From positions 1,678,956 through 1,742,955 of the forward strand of contig JAXGNG010000001.1 in the NCBI GenBank assembly GCA_040768125.1: a stretch of 64,000 bases of DNA, written 5' to 3'. Shown in pieces: positions 60,750 through 64,000 of the stretch. A program made the position numbers and the translations under genes. The notes below the pieces were generated by a model. That model was not told the DNA's origin. It was given only the letters and a program-made list of their open reading frames with translations, and did not search any database. Every line of letters starts with the position of its first letter. The first letter of the stretch is position 1. The DNA comes from RBG-16-49-21 sp040768125. GTDB lineage: Bacteria > Spirochaetota > UBA4802 > UBA5550.

Positions 60750-61643
60750 ATGATGGCGGCTGAAGGGGTGGAGATCGACGCAACGCGGCGCATCGCCAGG
60801 CTCAGGGGCGCTGCAAGCGGCGGCGTCATCACGGGGACCGACAAGGTAAGGAGCGGCTTCGGGAACGGCGACTGCATACTCCTCGACTTCATCCACGGGG
60901 TCTTCGCCGTTGCCGACGGCTCCGAGAGGTTCCCCTGGGCGTCACGGGACCTCCTGCTCAGGCTTCGCGAGAGCCTTTCGCGCTCGGGAGCGCCGGACAC
61001 GCTGGAGGGATGGATCGCCATGCTGAACGACGAGGTCTATTCCGGGCAGAAGTACCAGCACAAGACGACCTTCAGTTGCGTGGCCGTGGCCGGGGGCGGC
61101 GACCAGCGGACGCTTTTCATCGCCCACGGTGGCGACAGCGCCGTGACCATCGTCGATCCGTCGGACGGGACTATCATGTTCCAGACGGGAAGGGACATGA
61201 ATTTCGCGGGGAGGAGCACAATGATTGCTGACTGCACCGAGCACCGGATCAGGGACAGGGGCCTCAGGGTGGTCCTGTCAACGGACGGATTCAACGACCT
61301 GCTCCGGTACTGCAAGAAGCATGCCATCTACCCCCGCCTCTCCCGTGTCCTGGCGGATGTCCCGGTGGACCGCATCCCCGAAGAGATGCACCGGGTGCTC
61401 GGTGAGCACCGGGGGAGCATCGAGCACGACGACATCGGTCTCGTGGTGATCGATCCCTTCGCCCTGGGGGCGCCGCGCGACGCGGCGGTGCTGATCGGCG
61501 GGACGAGGCCCCACGAGGAATCGCGCTACCAGGCGGCGTCCTACGGCGATGAGAAAGGCTCCTGGGAGTCCGAGGAGCGATGGACGGCCGGACTGGAACG
61601 ATTCGAAGAGGCGGGAATAGTGGTTCAGCGGTCCCGTGAGTGA
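60750..61643 (+). CDS. PP2C-type serine/threonine phosphatase
   Basis: 297 residues from ATG 60750 (a second ATG follows directly). PP2C metal-site motifs are visible: VFAVADGSE, FIAHGGDSAV, LSTDGFND and HDDIGLVVID. No transmembrane or sensor domain is present. It begins 5 bp after the DUF35 stop and is the only signalling protein among acyl-CoA enzymes, so it may control a protein of the pathway. The start lacks a good ribosome site, consistent with translational coupling. Confidence 0.8.
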   Translation: MMAAEGVEIDATRRIARLRGAASGGVITGTDKVRSGFGNGDCILLDFIHGVFAVADGSERFPWASRDLLLRLRESLSRSGAPDTLEGWIAMLNDEVYSGQKYQHKTTFSCVAVAGGGDQRTLFIAHGGDSAVTIVDPSDGTIMFQTGRDMNFAGRSTMIADCTEHRIRDRGLRVVLSTDGFNDLLRYCKKHAIYPRLSRVLADVPVDRIPEEMHRVLGEHRGSIEHDDIGLVVIDPFALGAPRDAAVLIGGTRPHEESRYQAASYGDEKGSWESEERWTAGLERFEEAGIVVQRSRE

Positions 61644-61695
61644 TGGCAGGTGCGCAGGTCGGGAAGTGAGACACCAACGCGGAGAGAATGAAGTC

Positions 61696-62301
61696 ATGAA
61701 CGAACGAACCAAGAGCGATATTATCCATCTCAGGCGATCGCAGTTGACCCGCGCCGCCTACAAGGTGGTGGGGCAGAAGGGCTACTACGACTTCACCATA
61801 CGGGATATCGCCCGGGAGGCGGGGCTCTCGACGGGCCTGGTCCATTATTATTTCAAGAACAAGGAGGACCTCCTCCTGAACCTCCTGAAAGAAATCAACA
61901 CCAACATGACCATCATCCTGAATAGGGCTATCAGCCAGTCCGACGACCCCCGGGAGAAGCTGAACATTTTCATGAAACAGGCCTTTGACCTGGTGAACAA
62001 CGAGAAGGATTATTTCTACATCGTGATCGATTTCTGGACCCAGGTAAACAAGAACGAGCGTATGAAGCGGGCGAACATCAAGCTCTTCAAGAGCTACCGT
62101 GACGAGATCGGAAAGATATTGAAAGAGGGGATCGCCGCGGGGGTCTTCGTAAAGATGGACATCAATTACACCGCCGCGGTGATCATATCGATAATACAGG
62201 GCATGATCATCCAGTACGTCATCGACAACAACGCCTTTGATTACGACGAGTATTCGAAAAAGGTAATGAAGCACGTAAACGACCTTGTTTCGAAAAAATA
62301 G
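61696..62301 (+). CDS. TetR/AcrR-family transcriptional regulator
   Basis: 201 residues from ATG 61696, with GGAG 11 bases upstream; a GTG 60 bp upstream overlaps the phosphatase gene and is less likely. The HTH is FTIRDIAREAGLSTGLVHYYFKNKEDLL. The C-terminal helical domain resembles fatty-acid and steroid-pathway TetR regulators only in general. It lies inside the cluster before two acyl-CoA dehydrogenase genes and may bind the TTGG/CCAA palindromes at 46741-46880. That link is inferred. Confidence 0.88.
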   Translation: MNERTKSDIIHLRRSQLTRAAYKVVGQKGYYDFTIRDIAREAGLSTGLVHYYFKNKEDLLLNLLKEINTNMTIILNRAISQSDDPREKLNIFMKQAFDLVNNEKDYFYIVIDFWTQVNKNERMKRANIKLFKSYRDEIGKILKEGIAAGVFVKMDINYTAAVIISIIQGMIIQYVIDNNAFDYDEYSKKVMKHVNDLVSKK

Positions 62302-62348
62302 CCGTTACGCCGCGTGGCGGCATACCAGATATCAGTGAGGAGGATCAC

Positions 62349-63500
62349 ATGGAGTTCGGATTTTCTGAAGAACAACTAATGTTCAGGGATACGGTGTACA
62401 AGTTCGCGAAGAACGAGATCGTACCCCTCGTGGAGCAGGCGGACCTCAAATCGGAATTTTCAAAGGAGATATGGGGCAAACTGGGAGAGATGGGCCTTCT
62501 GGGCCTTCCCTTCCCCGAAGAGCTCGGAGGATCGGGGGCCGACGTGGTGACCTGCTGTCTCGCCGCCGAGGCCCTGGGCCACGCCGGCGTCGACCAGGGG
62601 CATCTGCTTGCCCTGGGGGCGCATACCTACCTCTGCACCGACACCCTCTACAAGAACGGGAGCGAGGAACAGCGGAAAAAATACATTCCAAAACTGGCAT
62701 CGGGAGAATGGATCGGCTGCATGGGCCTCACGGAGCCCGGCGCCGGGTCCGACGCCGCCTCCATCCAGACCACGGCGGTCAAGAAGGGTGACAAGTGGGT
62801 CCTGAACGGGTCGAAGACCTTCATTACCAACGCCCCGGTCTGCAATGTCTGTGTGGTCTACGCCACGATCGACAGGAAGCTGAAGCATAACGGGATCACG
62901 GCCTTCATCGTGGATAACGGGACCCCAGGTTTTTCCACCGGAGAGCCCTTCCACAAGATGGGAGTGAGGGCGTCGACGACCTCCGAGGTTTTCCTGGACA
63001 ACTGCGAGATACCCGAGGCGAACCTTCTCGGCGAGGTGGGGAAGGGATTCGAGTACACCCATGAGACGCTCTCCTGGGACCGGAGCGCCCTCCTGGCGCC
63101 CTTCGTCGGCGGCATGCAGTTCGCCATCGAGGAATGCACGAAGTATTCCCAGGAGCGGGTGCAGTTCAATAAGCCGATTAATAAATTCCAGGCGATGCAA
63201 CACAAGCTGGCGGACCTGAAGATCATCAAGGAAGCGGCGCGCATGGTGGTGTACCGCGTGGCCCACGACAAGGACTCCGGGAAGCCGCTCAACCATATGC
63301 ACACGTCGATCGCGAAGGCACTCGTGGGCGACTGGGGGCTGAAGGCGGCCTCGGACGCGGTGCAGATATTCGGCGGCTACGGCTACATACACGATTACCC
63401 GATCGAGCGGTTCCTCAGGGACGCGAAGCTTGCCCAGATCGGCGGCGGCACCTCCGAGGTGCAGCGATTCGTCATTTCCCGGATACTCAGCTTCTTTTAG
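62349..63500 (+). CDS. Acyl-CoA dehydrogenase
   Basis: 383 residues, the usual length. Segments: N-terminal helical FSEEQLMFRDTVYKFA, MGLTEPGAGSDAAS, the KWVLNGSKTFITNA core and FGGYGYIHDYPIERFLRDAK. At the position of the catalytic Glu of medium-chain enzymes (YEGT) it has IGGGTSEVQR, and the alternative site used by isovaleryl-type enzymes (LERL) reads WDRS, so the base may be Asp or lie elsewhere. This hints at an unusual substrate. AGGAGG precedes the ATG. It is followed after 39 bp by another family member. Confidence 0.9.
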   Translation: MEFGFSEEQLMFRDTVYKFAKNEIVPLVEQADLKSEFSKEIWGKLGEMGLLGLPFPEELGGSGADVVTCCLAAEALGHAGVDQGHLLALGAHTYLCTDTLYKNGSEEQRKKYIPKLASGEWIGCMGLTEPGAGSDAASIQTTAVKKGDKWVLNGSKTFITNAPVCNVCVVYATIDRKLKHNGITAFIVDNGTPGFSTGEPFHKMGVRASTTSEVFLDNCEIPEANLLGEVGKGFEYTHETLSWDRSALLAPFVGGMQFAIEECTKYSQERVQFNKPINKFQAMQHKLADLKIIKEAARMVVYRVAHDKDSGKPLNHMHTSIAKALVGDWGLKAASDAVQIFGGYGYIHDYPIERFLRDAKLAQIGGGTSEVQRFVISRILSFF

Positions 63501-63539
63501 GGGAAGCCGGGAAACCACACACCAGAGAGGAGAGAGAAC

Positions 63540-64000
63540 ATGGATTACGATCTGACACCGGAACAGCTTTCAATAAAGGAGAATTTCACTAAGTTCTGCA
63601 CGAAGGAGATCGAGCCGCGGGCGGAGATCCTCGACAGGGCCTCCCACGCGGAGGTCGACAAGCTTATAAAGGAAAACATGAAGAAGCTCGCCGGGATCGG
63701 CTATCTCGGCATGGGCCACGAGGAGGAGTTCGGCGGGACGGACCTTGACCTGCTAAGCCAGGCCATCGCCGGCGAGGAGGTCTCGAAGGCCTGCGCGTCG
63801 ACCTTCCTGTCCTGCGGCGCTTCGGCGGGCCTTTTCGGCGTGCCCCTCCGCTTCTTCGGCAACGCCGAGCAGAAGAAGAAATACCTTCCCGGGCTTATCG
63901 CCGGCGACATCGTGGGGTGCTTCGGCCTCACGGAGCCGGAGGCGGGAAGTGACGCGGCCTCGATCAAGACCACGGCGGTCAAGAAGGGTGACAAGTGGGT
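63540..64000 (+). CDS. Acyl-CoA dehydrogenase, N-terminal part cut by the window edge
   Basis: About 153 residues are visible from ATG 63540 before the sequence ends. The N-terminal helical domain (LTPEQLSIKENFTKFCTKEI) and the FAD-contact segment CFGLTEPEAGSDAAS identify the family; the catalytic region lies outside the window. It is paralogous to the preceding gene, and its last 34 nt (63967-64000) are identical to 62767-62800 there. AGAGAGGAGAGAG lies before the ATG. A heteromeric dehydrogenase made of the two products is conceivable, as in actinobacterial steroid side-chain enzymes. Confidence 0.88.
   Translation, partial: MDYDLTPEQLSIKENFTKFCTKEIEPRAEILDRASHAEVDKLIKENMKKLAGIGYLGMGHEEEFGGTDLDLLSQAIAGEEVSKACASTFLSCGASAGLFGVPLRFFGNAEQKKKYLPGLIAGDIVGCFGLTEPEAGSDAASIKTTAVKKGDKW

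Noticed and set aside
1..64000. CRISPR arrays, rRNA or tRNA genes, riboswitches, phage or complete IS elements
   Set aside because: Looked for on both strands. No regularly spaced direct repeats, no tRNA cloverleaf or rRNA signature, and no intact transposase or integrase were recognised by eye; a covariance-model scan would be needed to exclude small RNAs.

Overview
The window is GC-rich bacterial DNA that most likely comes from an anaerobic or facultative member of the Spirochaetota. Three kinds of evidence point there: a lipoprotein resembling the spirochaete flagellar sheath protein FlaA (24035-24736, minus), a multi-TM AraC regulator and a 7TMR-DISM chemoreceptor of types common in Leptospira-like genomes, and permissive spirochaete-style lipoboxes. 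An oxygen-sensitive glycyl radical enzyme argues for anaerobic growth. The phylum call is inference; no rRNA or tRNA gene was seen.

Layout. 1-2.9 kb: the tail of a possible outer-membrane protein, then sahR-ahcY (S-adenosylhomocysteine recycling) behind a perfect operator palindrome. 2.9-10.9 kb: a ribbon-helix-helix-like gene, then a TetR-controlled acyl-CoA operon (SCP2 protein, two DUF2148 proteins, acyl-CoA ligase, acyl-CoA dehydrogenase, thiolase, SDR). 10.9-20.2 kb: 7TMR-DISM chemoreceptor, mobB, coaE, a MarR-GMC oxidoreductase operon, gamma-carbonic anhydrase-like protein, CPBP protease and AraC-type regulator. 20.2-36 kb: a PAS/kinase/receiver/phosphatase hybrid, the FlaA-like lipoprotein, a 2,307-residue propeller-caspase-ankyrin lipoprotein, and a single polypeptide joining a radical-SAM activase to its glycyl radical enzyme. 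36-46.7 kb: phospholipase D-VTT fusion, EEP phosphatase, a second GMC oxidoreductase with its small subunit, and envelope proteins (PilJ-like sensor, SH3, TPR-M23, CsgG-like lipoprotein).

46.7-64 kb is a long one-strand acyl-CoA cluster. It holds two copies of a module made of an alpha/beta pair of thiolase-fold proteins plus DUF35 proteins. All four thiolase-fold proteins lack the nucleophilic cysteine, whereas the thiolase of the first operon keeps it. Around them lie a double-SCP2-DUF35 fusion, a DUF35-BKACE fusion, a crotonase, a long-chain acyl-CoA synthetase, an IpdAB-like CoA-transferase, a PP2C phosphatase, a TetR regulator and two acyl-CoA dehydrogenases. Read together this suggests activation and beta-oxidation-like or retro-aldol breakdown of a bulky hydrophobic acid, possibly steroid- or terpenoid-like. 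That substrate is a hypothesis.

Most novel candidates: the activase-glycyl radical enzyme fusion, the propeller-caspase-ankyrin lipoprotein, the duplicated cysteine-less thiolase/DUF35 modules, the two GMC enzymes with a ferredoxin-like cysteine motif, and a GMC reading frame joined to the next gene across an A8 run just before a strong internal ribosome binding site.
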